This document shows positions 30,820 through 40,125 of a stretch of 64,000 nucleotides of DNA, piece after piece. The notes under the pieces are model-generated. The model did no database searches, was not told the origin of the DNA, and worked only from the letters and a program-made list of their open reading frames with translations. Numbering within the stretch: position 1 is the first letter of the stretch; each line of letters opens with the position of its first letter. The DNA is from Staphylococcus equorum (GTDB lineage Bacteria > Bacillota > Bacilli > Staphylococcales > Staphylococcaceae): NCBI RefSeq assembly GCF_001747895.1, contig NZ_LNNB01000009.1, positions 496,001 to 560,000 of the forward strand. The letters run 5' to 3'. The position numbers and the translations under genes are program-made.

Positions 30820-31326
30820 TTATAAGAAGCGTTTTAATATGCCTTTTCTTTTCAATATCATTAATAATATATAACTGATGATAGCACCAATAATACTAGA
30901 AACGATAAATGCTAACATTAATGGTTTAATAGCAAAATCTGAAAAGCCAAGTATCCAAGCTAATGGAATACAAATTATACTACCAATAATACCTGTTCCT
31001 ATCACTTCACCCACCGCAGCCATGAAGATATGCTTACGGTAATGATAAAAACCACTTGCGAGTAGTACACCTACCATACTTCCAGGAAAGGCGAAGAAGC
31101 TACCAGTACCAAAAATCATGCGTAATACTGAAGAAATAAATGCTTGAGCTAGTCCAAACCACGGACCAACAAACACAGCACATAGTACATTAATCAAATG
31201 TTGAATAGGTGCTGCTTTAATAGGGCCTAACGGAATGACAATGATACTACTCAACACTACATTAATAGCGATGAATATTGCGGTTAAAGTTAACCTTTTC
31301 GTCTTAATTGTCTTCATTCGGTTCAT
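30820..31326 (-). CDS. thiW: ECF transporter S component ThiW
   Basis: Membrane substrate-binding component of an energy-coupling-factor transporter, predicted for the thiamine precursor hydroxyethylthiazole in the ThiW family. 168 residues with five or six helices; the conserved block PIQHLINVLCAVFVGPWFG and RMIFGTGSFFAFPGSMVG are ThiW hallmarks. No TPP riboswitch was found in the short gap (25 bp) or before miaB. It follows ricA and miaB in the same direction. The shared EcfAA'T module is not in this window. Confidence 0.85.
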   Translation of the reverse strand: MNRMKTIKTKRLTLTAIFIAINVVLSSIIVIPLGPIKAAPIQHLINVLCAVFVGPWFGLAQAFISSVLRMIFGTGSFFAFPGSMVGVLLASGFYHYRKHIFMAAVGEVIGTGIIGSIICIPLAWILGFSDFAIKPLMLAFIVSSIIGAIISYILLMILKRKGILKRFL

Positions 31327-31351
31327 TCCTTTCCTGAAAGTACATTACACG

Positions 31352-31711
31352 CTAGTCGTCATTTTGTTCATGTTGATTTAAACGATCAGACATTGTACTT
31401 ATCATCATTTGTAATAAATCGTTGGCTTCAGTTTGTGATTCTCTGAACTCTTCCACTATAGGTAATACATTAATATCTTGCTCAATACCTTGTATTTTAC
31501 CCTCAGATTGTTTTAGCGCTTCTGTTTTACCGTAATTTTGTAAGTTTACGGATTGCTTTTGTGTTTTCTTTAAATCTTTCATGCGTTGTTCAATATTTTT
31601 ATTGTAATGAATTTGTTGTTCTACAGTGTGATAATCTTTAACTGTATCCAATGATTTGATTCGTTCACTAATGCGATTTGCTTCAGCTAATATGTCATCT
31701 TTTTCATACAT
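31352..31711 (-). CDS. ricA: RicA (YmcA) family protein
   Basis: 119 residues, helical, YlbF/YmcA family. In B. subtilis RicA forms a complex with RicF (YlbF) and RicT (YaaT) that acts on RNase Y-dependent mRNA processing; RNase Y is encoded at 40.5-42.0 kb. Coiled, charged sequence without membrane segments. The stop-start overlap with miaB (1 bp) shows translational coupling. Confidence 0.9.
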   Translation of the reverse strand: MYEKDDILAEANRISERIKSLDTVKDYHTVEQQIHYNKNIEQRMKDLKKTQKQSVNLQNYGKTEALKQSEGKIQGIEQDINVLPIVEEFRESQTEANDLLQMMISTMSDRLNQHEQNDD

Positions 31712-33252
31712 TATTGAGTCACCACTGCTTTTTCACTCATGCGTAAGAATGTACCATTTAATGAAAATTGTTTCGCTTCATCAACTTGTACATCTACAAT
31801 TCTACCTATCATTTCTTTAGGTGCTTTGAAGTTAACGAGTTTATTTTTTGAAGTATAGCCTGCTAACACAGTATTATCCTTCTTACTGGCACCTTCACAC
31901 AATACTTGGATGACTTCGCCTTCATATTGTTTCATAGCTCGTTCTGAATAATAAGCCACTTTTTTATTTAATTGTTGTAATCTATCTTTCTTCACGTCTA
32001 AAGGCACATTATCTTTCATCTTCGCTGCTGGTGTACCATCTCTTTGTGAATAAATATAAGTATATGCATGTTCAAATTCAACTTCGTCATACAATGTTAA
32101 AGTTTCTTCAAATTGTGCTTCAGTTTCATTTGGATAACCTACGATAATATCCGTAGTCAGTGCAACGTTAGGTATCTTCGTTTTAATTCTATCTACTAAA
32201 TCTAAATAGCTTTCACGTGTATATTTACGTCCCATAATTTTTAATACTGCGTTGTTACCTGATTGAACTGGTAAATGTACGTGAGGTACAATATTGCCCC
32301 CGTTTGCAATAACTTCAATCATACGATCCGTAAAGTCCCATGGATGGCTTGTAGTAAATCTCACTCTTGGTATATCAATTTGTGTAATATCTTCTAATAA
32401 ATCACCCAAACCATATTCTAAGCCCTCTATATCTTTACCATAAGCGTTAACGTTTTGACCTAGCAGCGTAATTTCTTGATAACCTTGACGCGCTAAATCT
32501 CTTACTTCAGCAATAATATCATCTGGACGTCTACTACGTTCTTTACCTCTTGTAAAAGGCACAATGCAATATGTACAGAATTTGTCACAGCCATACATAA
32601 TATTTACCCAAGCTTTAATATTACCTTTTCTCACTTTAGGAAGGTTTTCAATAACGTCTCCTTCTTTTGACCAAACTTCTACAACCATCGCTTTTGATAA
32701 ATAAGCTTCTTCTAAAATTTCTGGTAAACGATGAATATTATGCGTTCCGAAAATCATATCAACGTTCTGGTACGATTTGAGAATTTTGTTAACAACTGAT
32801 TCTTCTTGTGACATACAGCCACATACGCCGATAACTGTTTCTGGTTTTTCTCGTTTTAAGTGTTTTAAATTACCAATCTCACTAAACACTTTACTCTCCG
32901 CATTTTCACGTATTGCACATGTGTTAATTAAAATCACATCAGCTTGATTGATATCTTCTGTTGCTGAATAACCTAAAGCGCCTAAAATACCAGCCATGAC
33001 CTCTGTATCATGCGCGTTCATTTGGCAACCATATGTTTTAATTAAGAAGGTCTTCCCTTGACCCATATTACGATATTTTTCATCTATGTGAAAATCACGG
33101 TTATAGTTTACTTCTTCTTTACCGCGTTTACGTGCTTCTTTTAAACTTGGTGGTTGATAGACATGCTCAAAATACTTGCTATAATCTTTAGTCTTCTTAT
33201 CTCGTTCAGCTAAAATATCTATAGAAGTACTTTTTCTTTGCTCTTCATTCAC
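31711..33252 (-). CDS. miaB: tRNA-2-methylthio-N6-dimethylallyladenosine synthase MiaB
   Basis: Radical-SAM methylthiotransferase acting on i6A37 made by MiaA. N-terminal MTTase domain cysteines in [22 protein letters not shown] and GVCGCM bind the auxiliary cluster; the radical-SAM motif is CDKFCTYC; a C-terminal TRAM domain covers about 440-505. 513 residues including the long N-terminal extension seen in staphylococci. Confidence 0.97.
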   Translation of the reverse strand: MNEEQRKSTSIDILAERDKKTKDYSKYFEHVYQPPSLKEARKRGKEEVNYNRDFHIDEKYRNMGQGKTFLIKTYGCQMNAHDTEVMAGILGALGYSATEDINQADVILINTCAIRENAESKVFSEIGNLKHLKREKPETVIGVCGCMSQEESVVNKILKSYQNVDMIFGTHNIHRLPEILEEAYLSKAMVVEVWSKEGDVIENLPKVRKGNIKAWVNIMYGCDKFCTYCIVPFTRGKERSRRPDDIIAEVRDLARQGYQEITLLGQNVNAYGKDIEGLEYGLGDLLEDITQIDIPRVRFTTSHPWDFTDRMIEVIANGGNIVPHVHLPVQSGNNAVLKIMGRKYTRESYLDLVDRIKTKIPNVALTTDIIVGYPNETEAQFEETLTLYDEVEFEHAYTYIYSQRDGTPAAKMKDNVPLDVKKDRLQQLNKKVAYYSERAMKQYEGEVIQVLCEGASKKDNTVLAGYTSKNKLVNFKAPKEMIGRIVDVQVDEAKQFSLNGTFLRMSEKAVVTQ

Positions 33253-33413
33253 TCTACAAAATCCTTTCTATATCATATAAACTAAGAACAAGTGTTTTTA
33301 AATATGTTTTATACTTTGGTATTTCAACCTAGGCGTTCAAAGTTCTATAACTTTATCCATAATCATTACTTCATTATATTAAATTTAGCCCCAAAGTGCA
33401 AAAGGTCTTTCCC

Positions 33414-33465
33414 AATAAACAAAAACGATTCAACATCTTGATATGTTGAATCGTTTTTGTTTATT
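33414..33465 (-). terminator. Perfect 23-bp hairpin terminator
   Basis: Arms 33414-33436 and 33443-33465 are exact reverse complements (AATAAACAAAAACGATTC... and the reverse) with a 6-nt loop, just after the stop of the thiamine-binding-type gene. The A-rich/T-rich base of the stem serves as the terminator tail. Confidence 0.85.
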
Positions 33466-33474
33466 ATCTATTTT

Positions 33475-33771
33475 TTAAATTTCGTCATATTTTCCAGTAA
33501 GAGTCTCAATTGTAATACCTTCAGGGACATGATAAAACTTAACCTGACTAATCGTACTCGGTATTTCTAATTCAACCATACGCTCATTTAACTTTTGAAT
33601 CAAGATCAAACATTCATTCATCTCACCTTGTACTGTTGTTTCTAGTGGTCCAACTCTATAAGTTAAACCAGAATCATCAATTATCTTTATCGCTTCATCA
33701 ACATAAGGTATAACATCTTCACCATTAGCAGTTTTCGGAATAATTTGGACACTCATTAACGTATCATGCAT
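33475..33771 (-). CDS. MTH1187/YqgV-type thiamine-binding protein (DUF77)
   Basis: 98 residues; small alpha/beta protein. MSVQIIPKTANGEDVIPYVDEAI, a GLTYRVGPLETTVQGE turn and the C-terminal two-strand part are the pattern of the MTH1187/YkoF superfamily, which binds thiamine or pyrimidine moieties. It stands between miaB and the reductase on the same strand, and a second vitamin B1-related gene (thiW) lies 2 kb away, which supports but does not prove a thiamine role. Confidence 0.8.
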   Translation of the reverse strand: MHDTLMSVQIIPKTANGEDVIPYVDEAIKIIDDSGLTYRVGPLETTVQGEMNECLILIQKLNERMVELEIPSTISQVKFYHVPEGITIETLTGKYDEI

Positions 33772-33874
33772 ATTTCTTCAGCCCCTTATATGTTTTACTT
33801 ATCTTTTAGTTTATCAAATAAGATGTTCAAGGCATAGATATAAAACGTTAATCATTTATATCATAAGATTTATT

Positions 33875-34768
33875 TTAAAAATCTTCACTAATTTGTGTCA
33901 TCATTATCATTTTAGCAACCATACCACCATTAGCTGTTGCATCTATAATTTGACCCGCGAAATTATCTTTTGTTTCACCTGCAATATAAAAATGCTTAAT
34001 CGAAGTTTCACCAAAAGCATTGACTTCAAATTTTTTATTTTCATCACGCTCTAAACTCAAATTTTCCAAGAAATCAAAATGAGTATCCCATTGCATTTGG
34101 CTAAATGCACCTTCAACTTCAACTTTATCGCCGTTTGACAATTTAACATGAGTTAATTGACCATTTTCCCCACTTAAATCAGCGATGGGTTCGGTATATA
34201 TATCAATATTTTTAGCTTTAAGCCCAGCTTTGTCTTCGGCTGTAACACTTTCCCCATTTGTAAAAACGATAAGTTCTTTTGAAAAGTTGCTTAATAATTT
34301 AACCATATGTGTCATCATCTCAACGGAATATATGACAGCCAACTTACGATGACGCATTTCATAGCCATCACACCACGGACAATAAAATATAGATTGTCCA
34401 TAAAAATCATTGAAACCAGGTATGTCTGGTCCTTGTTCTTTTAATCCTGTTGCGAGTAACACTTGTCTAGCTGTAAATGATTGTGCTTGGGTAAAAACTT
34501 CAAATCCTTCATCATTTTCTTTAATATCTATAACACGTTCTGCTAAAAATGATACATCTTTGTATTTAGCAATATCTTGTTTTGCTTTTTGTTTGAATTC
34601 AGTTGGTGAAATACCATCTTGTGTTAAATAACCATGTGATTCTGATGTCACTCGATTTCGTGGTTTATCCTCATCGATAACTAATGTATGCATCATACCT
34701 CTTCCAAAATTTAATGCTGCGCTTAAACCAGCAGGACCGCCACCAATAACGATGATTTCATAATCCAT
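33875..34768 (-). CDS. TrxB-like FAD/NAD(P)H disulfide reductase
   Basis: 297 residues, class II pyridine nucleotide-disulfide oxidoreductase. FAD loop IGGGPAGLSAALN (residues 9-20), redox pair C130-P-W-C133 in FYCPWCDGYE (thioredoxin reductase itself is CATCDG), and a C-terminal IAGETKDNFAGQIIDATANG flavin motif. The CPWC form is common in reductases next to Rrf2 or thioredoxin-like genes; the electron acceptor is unknown. It is directly downstream of the Rrf2 regulator. Confidence 0.9.
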   Translation of the reverse strand: MDYEIIVIGGGPAGLSAALNFGRGMMHTLVIDEDKPRNRVTSESHGYLTQDGISPTEFKQKAKQDIAKYKDVSFLAERVIDIKENDEGFEVFTQAQSFTARQVLLATGLKEQGPDIPGFNDFYGQSIFYCPWCDGYEMRHRKLAVIYSVEMMTHMVKLLSNFSKELIVFTNGESVTAEDKAGLKAKNIDIYTEPIADLSGENGQLTHVKLSNGDKVEVEGAFSQMQWDTHFDFLENLSLERDENKKFEVNAFGETSIKHFYIAGETKDNFAGQIIDATANGGMVAKMIMMTQISEDF

Positions 34769-34840
34769 TTATTTCACTCCTTTACACCTTTTAAAGACTC
34801 TTAATATCTATAATTAATCGAATAATATAAGAACTTAGCG

Positions 34841-35224
34841 TTAAGCCAAGTCCTTTAATTTTTTTTGTTCTAAATTATTTATTAAACTACGTTCCGCTTC
34901 ATCCATAATTTGTTTAATAGAACACCCTTCACCATGACTAAAACTATCTTCGAGTAAGCTTTGTTTGCCATCTATAGTTACAATAATTTCATAAATTGAA
35001 ACATCTTGCCATCCATTTTTTAATTGATAGCCGCCTTTTGCACCACTATTTGCTGAAATTATCCCAGCTTTTACAAGTCGTGTTAAAATTTTAGATAAAT
35101 AAGTCGTAGAAACTTTCAATACGGCTGCTAAGTCTTGTACTGGTATTCTTTTTGAATCGCCGTCACTTTTTATCATAAATAATAAAGCGTGTAATGCATA
35201 ATCTGTTGCCTTAGAACATTTCAT
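34841..35224 (-). CDS. Rrf2-family regulator, possibly thiol-redox sensing
   Basis: 127 residues with an N-terminal winged HTH (DYALHALLF, then VLKVSTTYLSKILTRLVKAGII). Only two cysteines, C3 and C101 (HGEGCSIKQ); the three-cysteine iron-sulfur set of IscR/NsrR is absent. The lone C101 corresponds in position to the redox cysteine of HypR-type thiol switches, so sensing of electrophiles or hypochlorite is a reasonable inference. A palindrome 17 bp upstream of the start suggests autoregulation. Confidence 0.85.
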   Translation of the reverse strand: MKCSKATDYALHALLFMIKSDGDSKRIPVQDLAAVLKVSTTYLSKILTRLVKAGIISANSGAKGGYQLKNGWQDVSIYEIIVTIDGKQSLLEDSFSHGEGCSIKQIMDEAERSLINNLEQKKLKDLA

Positions 35225-35240
35225 TTATTTATCAACTTCC

Positions 35241-35267
35241 TATTATAGATATAATATGTCTATAATA
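35241..35267. promoter_or_regulatory. Rrf2-type operator
   Basis: TATTATAGA (35241-35249) and TCTATAATA (35259-35267) are perfect inverted repeats with a 9-nt spacer, 17 bp upstream of the regulator start. A second half-site-like TCTATAATT lies between the regulator and reductase genes (near 34806). Confidence 0.65.
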
Positions 35268-35330
35268 TCTTATTATGTTTTGTTTTGCAAATATTATTTC
35301 TAATGTTGGTTAAAATGACATCATAAATGG

Positions 35331-35966
35331 TTAATTGCGCTCATTTTGATAATGGTTTACAGCATCAATGATTGCTTGCGTAAAATCAGCCATTAACGGA
35401 GACCAATTATCTCGATTTTCTCTATCATAAAGATTATATTTTTTGTTAATAAAGAAATTTTTTCTTAGACGCGCAGTTAATTCTAACTGAACGCCAGCTT
35501 TGTGTTGGCAACAATTAACAAAATTATCATCGTGAAGTCCAGATATATGGGATGGTGCATCTTTAACAATGATATTAATTTCAGATAAATAGTGTTTAAT
35601 ATATTTTATTAGTGTTTGATCTTTTCCTCCAATATACACTTCTGGTTTATCACCCATGCAACCATGAACAGAAATCGCATGCCGATTATCATCGATCATT
35701 TGTAACAGTTTTGGCTCATCAAAATGTCTTGATGTCACATGTAGTTCGTGATTTTTATTATGACGTACACCTTTAAAAGTATAAAAATCATAGTTACCAC
35801 GCTCACTTATCGATTGAGCAAGTTCAGTTGTGCCACGTTCAATCGCCCCACCATGGACTGCCGTAATAATCATTGGCTGACTTGCTCGCCGCGTATGAAT
35901 TTCCCAATCTTTACCTTCACTTGTCTGTAACAAAAGTTCAGTCATTGAATTAAATTGGTCTACCAT
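35331..35966 (-). CDS. Poly-gamma-glutamate hydrolase family protein
   Basis: 211 residues, cytosolic by sequence. The family (YmaC / phage PghP type) consists of zinc peptidases related to carboxypeptidases. Visible candidate metal ligands are H38 in TAVHGGAIERGT with E43, and the later SVHGC and GLHDDNF/QLELTARLR blocks. It could trim capsule poly-gamma-glutamate from other cells or from phage, but no cap operon is in the window. Single gene ahead of the Rrf2 unit. Confidence 0.8.
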   Translation of the reverse strand: MVDQFNSMTELLLQTSEGKDWEIHTRRASQPMIITAVHGGAIERGTTELAQSISERGNYDFYTFKGVRHNKNHELHVTSRHFDEPKLLQMIDDNRHAISVHGCMGDKPEVYIGGKDQTLIKYIKHYLSEINIIVKDAPSHISGLHDDNFVNCCQHKAGVQLELTARLRKNFFINKKYNLYDRENRDNWSPLMADFTQAIIDAVNHYQNERN

Positions 35967-36043
35967 CGTATTCCCTCCAAAGTATAAAGCACTGTTTAGC
36001 TTCTATAATACTATAAACAAGAATAAAATATTCCTACATTTAC

Positions 36044-36108
36044 TAAAAAAAAGCTGATACTATACGATATTGAATGTGTCTTAATTCAAGCGCGTATGTA
36101 ATCAGCTT
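36044..36108 (-). terminator. Terminator of korA-korB
   Basis: AAGCTGAT (36051-36058) pairs with ATCAGCTT (36101-36108), with a second inner TTGAAT/ATTCAA stem; on the minus strand it ends in a run of T (36050-36044). Confidence 0.7.
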
Positions 36109-36162
36109 ATATGCTATCATTTAATTATTTTTACTATATGAATAATTATCTATACTTCGAAT

Positions 36163-37029
36163 TTAAACAAATTGCTTTGTTAATTCATTGAACTGCGTTT
36201 CATCAATATGAATATCTCTTTTAGCTAATGGCGTATCTTCCATCTCTTCAATTTGAGATTCATATGAAGGTGTTTCCGTATCTTGATAAACAATACCTTT
36301 AATTAGAGAATCATACTCTAACACTTTTTGTGTTGCATTACTTTTATCTGTAACATCAAAACCTTCTATATCATCAATACTTGTAAGGTTTTCTTTAAAC
36401 CAATCATAAGTATTCACTTTATTATATGTTACACATGGTGAAAAGACGTTCACAAATGAAAAACCGTCATGGTTAATAGCATCTTCAAGCATTTTTGTAA
36501 GTCCTTTTATATCACTTGAGAAGCCTTGTGCTACAAATGTTGCTCCAGAAGATAATGCGAGCTCTAATGGTTTAACATTTTGCTCGATATTTCCTTTTGG
36601 TGTTGATTTTGTAACAAAACCTGGCGCTGATGAAGGTGATGTTTGACCTTTAGTCAGTCCATAAATTTGGTTGTCCATTACAATATATGTCATGTTCATA
36701 TTTCTACGCAATGCATGAACAGTATGGCCCATACCTATTGCGTAACCGTCACCGTCTCCTCCGGAAGCAATAACAGTCAAGTCTTTGTTCGCCATTTTCA
36801 CGCCTTGTGCTAATGGTAATGAACGACCATGTATACCATGTACGCCATAAGAATTTACATATCCAGATAAACGACCAGAACAGCCGATACCAGTAATGAT
36901 TGCTACTTCCTCAGGTTCCAAGCCAATATTGGCTGCTGCTTTTTGAATCGCTGCTTGGACTGAAAAATCTCCACAGCCCGGGCACCAATTGGGCTTAACA
37001 TTATTTCTAAAATCTTTAAACGTTGCCAT
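36163..37029 (-). CDS. korB: 2-oxoacid:ferredoxin oxidoreductase, beta subunit
   Basis: Thiamine-diphosphate subunit of the enzyme that oxidises 2-oxoglutarate (or pyruvate) to the acyl-CoA with ferredoxin as acceptor. PNWCPGCGDF near the N-terminus and the TPP motif GGDGDGYAIGMGH are present; four-cysteine ferredoxin-like clusters are lacking, as usual for the two-subunit form. 288 residues. Its start follows the korA stop without a gap. Confidence 0.93.
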   Translation of the reverse strand: MATFKDFRNNVKPNWCPGCGDFSVQAAIQKAAANIGLEPEEVAIITGIGCSGRLSGYVNSYGVHGIHGRSLPLAQGVKMANKDLTVIASGGDGDGYAIGMGHTVHALRRNMNMTYIVMDNQIYGLTKGQTSPSSAPGFVTKSTPKGNIEQNVKPLELALSSGATFVAQGFSSDIKGLTKMLEDAINHDGFSFVNVFSPCVTYNKVNTYDWFKENLTSIDDIEGFDVTDKSNATQKVLEYDSLIKGIVYQDTETPSYESQIEEMEDTPLAKRDIHIDETQFNELTKQFV

Positions 37030-38790
37030 TTATACCAGCTCCTTTAAATCTTTGGCAATCTCAAGTCCTTTTGTTTCAATTTCATGTGGCAAGAATGGCG
37101 TGCCATCGTATTTTGTTTGGTTCACTAATTTATCACCCAATGTAACATTCATCTTCAAGATACTTGCAAGTTGTCCTTGGTAATTGTGTTCTACTACGAC
37201 AACTTTCGATGCTTTATCAATAGATTTTTGAAGTGTTTCTTTAGGGAAAGGATGCAATTGTCTAATTTGTATATGATTTACTTTTAAGCCTTGTGCTTCT
37301 AGTCTATCCTTACCTTCTTGAATTGCGCCTTTAGTCGAAATGAAACCTAAATATAAAATATCTGCTGCATCATGTTGTTCATCTGCTTCTACTGGTTCAT
37401 TAATTAGTAAATGCTCAGTTTTACGCATACGTTTATCCATTTGTTGTTGTCTGTTATCAGCTGCTTCACTCGTCTTACCTTCTTCGTTATGCTCGACACC
37501 TGTTACATGGTGTATACCACCTTTAACACCTGGAATAGGTCTAGGTGATACGCCACTCTCAGTCAATGCATAACGTTTGAAATAAGCTTTGTCGTCTTCT
37601 TCTCGTTCTATATCAGATTGAATTGTTTCGCCACGGTTAATTTCGATTTTGTTATAATCTAATTTTTCTACAGTTTGTTTGCCTAATGACAATTGTAAAT
37701 CACTTAAAATAATCACTGGACATTGATACATTTCTGCTAAATTAAATGCTTCAATCGTAAGATAAAATGCATCTGCTGCATCAGTAGGTGCAACTACGAT
37801 TTTAGGGATGTCTCCATGTGTACCGTATATCATCTGCATTAAATCAGATTGTTCTTGTTTAGTAGGCAATCCTGTAGAAGGCCCGCCACGTTGGGTATTA
37901 ATCACTACAAATGGTGTTTCTGTCATACCAGATAAACCAATCGCTTCCATCATTAATGAAAGTCCAGGTCCCGCACTGGCAGTAAAAGCACGTACACCAG
38001 CATAGTTTGATCCAATAGCCATGTTTGCAGCAGCAATTTCATCTTCAGTTTGTACAACTGTGCCGCCTACTTTTGGTAGATTATCAATCATGTACTCCAT
38101 AATTTCTGAAGCAGGCGTAATAGGATATGCCGCCATAAACCTTGATCCAGCTGATAAAGCACCTAAACCAATTGCATCATTACCAATCATATATAGATGC
38201 GGTGTTCCATTTGTTTCTTCTAAAACAAAGTCACCTTCAACAGTATTAAGTTGCTCTATCATTAAACGATAACCTTCATTTAATGCTTCTATATTCATTT
38301 CGACAACTTTTGCGCCTTTTCTAGTAAACATATTAGTAATAAGCGTTTCAAAAGCTGAAATATCTAATTTCATCACTGCACATGTCGCACCAATAGCAAC
38401 CATGTTTTTCATTAAGGCAGTGCCTAATTCTTTTGCTGTTGCCGTAAACGGTAAATCTATGAGTTGCGCACGACAGCCTTCAGGTTTTTCTGGTTTTGCC
38501 TTGCTGTCTGCAATGATAATACTGTCTGTTCTCATTTCATGATGGTTAACTTCTATTGTTTCTTGATCAAAAGCGATTAATATATCTAAATCATCACTTA
38601 TCGCGTGTACAGGTGATGTTGATACTCTTATTTTATTATTCGTATGTCCGCCCATTATTCTACTTGAAAAATGACGATATCCATATAAATAGTATCCTTT
38701 ACGGTTCATCGCAGTAGCAAAGATTTCCCCCGTTGATTCAATACCTTCTCCTTGCTGGCCGCCAACTTTCCATGATACTTGTGATTTCAT
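37030..38790 (-). CDS. korA: 2-oxoacid:ferredoxin oxidoreductase, fused gamma-alpha subunit
   Basis: 586 residues. The N-terminal 180 residues form the gamma domain (VGGQQGEGIESTGEIFATAM); the rest is the alpha pyrimidine-binding domain with YPITPASEIMEYM and the RGGPSTGLPTKQEQSDL loop that sets substrate CoA binding. Together with korB it makes a heterotetramer in central carbon metabolism. Substrate choice (2-oxoglutarate or pyruvate) cannot be settled from the sequence alone. Confidence 0.94.
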   Translation of the reverse strand: MKSQVSWKVGGQQGEGIESTGEIFATAMNRKGYYLYGYRHFSSRIMGGHTNNKIRVSTSPVHAISDDLDILIAFDQETIEVNHHEMRTDSIIIADSKAKPEKPEGCRAQLIDLPFTATAKELGTALMKNMVAIGATCAVMKLDISAFETLITNMFTRKGAKVVEMNIEALNEGYRLMIEQLNTVEGDFVLEETNGTPHLYMIGNDAIGLGALSAGSRFMAAYPITPASEIMEYMIDNLPKVGGTVVQTEDEIAAANMAIGSNYAGVRAFTASAGPGLSLMMEAIGLSGMTETPFVVINTQRGGPSTGLPTKQEQSDLMQMIYGTHGDIPKIVVAPTDAADAFYLTIEAFNLAEMYQCPVIILSDLQLSLGKQTVEKLDYNKIEINRGETIQSDIEREEDDKAYFKRYALTESGVSPRPIPGVKGGIHHVTGVEHNEEGKTSEAADNRQQQMDKRMRKTEHLLINEPVEADEQHDAADILYLGFISTKGAIQEGKDRLEAQGLKVNHIQIRQLHPFPKETLQKSIDKASKVVVVEHNYQGQLASILKMNVTLGDKLVNQTKYDGTPFLPHEIETKGLEIAKDLKELV

Positions 38791-38837
38791 ACCATCTTGC
38801 CTCCTAATGGTTATAATAATTCATAATCAATCATATC

Positions 38838-38879
38838 AAAATAAACCACCCTATTACTATGTAAAGAGTGGTTTATTTT
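38838..38879 (-). terminator. Terminator of ymdB
   Basis: AAAATAAACCACC (38838-38850) pairs with GTGGTTTATTTT (38868-38879), 25 bp after the ymdB stop. Confidence 0.75.
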
Positions 38880-38903
38880 AAAATTCATACTAACGGACGA
38901 TAA

Positions 38904-39692
38904 TTAAAATGGATGATCATCATTGATGAGCACGCGTTCAATATGCGTTGCTTTACCATCTTTATTAATATCTATAATAACACCAGATAAGACACTACGT
39001 CCTTCATCTGGCACTACATGTCTTTGTGGTAGGCTAGTAATAAAGCGTGTGATAACTTCTCCTCTATTGATTCCAAGTATACCATCATAAAATCCTGTCA
39101 TACCTACATCTGTAATATAACCTGTACCACCTGGCAATATTCTTTCATCAGAAGTTTGAATATGCGTATGTGTACCTACAACAGCACTCACTCTATTATC
39201 TAAATACCAACCCATTGCATTTTTTTCAGAAGTTGTTTCCGCATGAAAATCTACAAATATATAATCCGTCTCTTTTTGTGCTTCAGCAATTAATTCATCT
39301 GCTTTTTTGAATGGATCATCTATATCTTGCATAAATGCACGACCTTGTAAGTTAATAATCGCCAATTTCAAGTCATTGATTTGAATAATGCGCATACCTA
39401 CACCTGGTGCTTCATCTGGAAAATTTGCTGGTCGAACCATGCGCTTAGCACTTTCTATAAAGTCATAAATTTGACGTTGTCCGTAAGTATGGTTCCCCAT
39501 AGTCATGAAATCTACGCCTTCTCTTAATAATTCTTTATATATCTTTTCAGTTAATCCTTTACCATGTGCGGCATTTTCCGCATTTACAATTGTAACTGTA
39601 GGACGATGCGTTTGTTTAAGCTTAGGCAAGTACGTGTTAATTGCTTCTCTACCTACTTTACCTACGATATCTCCAATAAATAATATTCTCAT
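38904..39692 (-). CDS. ymdB: YmdB-type metallophosphoesterase
   Basis: 262 residues. The binuclear metal centre is complete: D8 in FIGDIVG, E39 and N40 in VNAEN, N67/H68 in GNHTY, then VDFHAE and GTHTHIQTSD. In B. subtilis YmdB is a cyclic-nucleotide phosphodiesterase that affects motility and biofilm choice and RNA levels; the gene is next to rny there as here. Confidence 0.93.
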   Translation of the reverse strand: MRILFIGDIVGKVGREAINTYLPKLKQTHRPTVTIVNAENAAHGKGLTEKIYKELLREGVDFMTMGNHTYGQRQIYDFIESAKRMVRPANFPDEAPGVGMRIIQINDLKLAIINLQGRAFMQDIDDPFKKADELIAEAQKETDYIFVDFHAETTSEKNAMGWYLDNRVSAVVGTHTHIQTSDERILPGGTGYITDVGMTGFYDGILGINRGEVITRFITSLPQRHVVPDEGRSVLSGVIIDINKDGKATHIERVLINDDHPF

Positions 39693-39779
39693 TTACTTGT
39701 TCATCCTCTCTTAATGTTAGTTTAATGTAAATAATTTAAGTTGAAAAGGTTCTTTAGTAAATATTTCTTTAATTTTTAA

Positions 39780-39804
39780 GTTTTATATTTTGTAATGGGG
39801 GTAT
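39780..39804 (+). promoter_or_regulatory. Predicted sigma-B promoter
   Basis: GTTTTA (39780-39785), 13-bp spacer, GGGTAT (39799-39804) fits the SigB consensus GTTTAA-N12-15-GGGTAT. The predicted start near 39811 gives a leader of about 46 nt for the 71-residue gene. Confidence 0.7.
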
Positions 39805-39856
39805 AATTCATTATAGTAATTATTTTAATCCATAATATAGGAGTTGGAAGTAATAC

Positions 39857-40072
39857 ATGTCAATTAATATCGATCCACAACATTTTGCTGATCTAGTTGT
39901 TACAGCAAATCCATCAAAAAGTGAAGACGCAGAAGATATAGCAAAAGATAGTCTAGAGCTATATATCAATGCTTATCGTTTAGCAGAAAGATATGCAAAT
40001 ATCGCTACAAACTGCTATGATACAGCTGAAATTATCAAAGAAGTTAAAGTTGCAGATTTAGAATTAAACTAA
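39857..40072 (+). CDS. Small acidic orphan protein, likely general-stress gene
   Basis: 71 residues, mainly helical, acidic, no membrane segment or cysteine-rich cluster (one cysteine in ATNCYDTAE). I do not recognise a family with a known function. GGAAG lies 7 bases before the ATG and AGGAG slightly further up. It is the only gene in this part on the plus strand and has a SigB-type promoter, so induction by heat, salt or stationary phase is predicted. Its transcript would run into the structured repeat that follows. Confidence 0.75.
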   Translation: MSINIDPQHFADLVVTANPSKSEDAEDIAKDSLELYINAYRLAERYANIATNCYDTAEIIKEVKVADLELN

Positions 40073-40125
40073 TTAATAAAAATATAAATTGCTTAGTATA
40101 GTGAAGTTTTACTTCAGTGTACCAA

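Noticed and set aside
30375..33900. TPP riboswitch upstream of thiW or the thiamine-binding protein
   Set aside because: The CTGAGA and ACCTGATCTGG-type core boxes were not seen on the minus strand.
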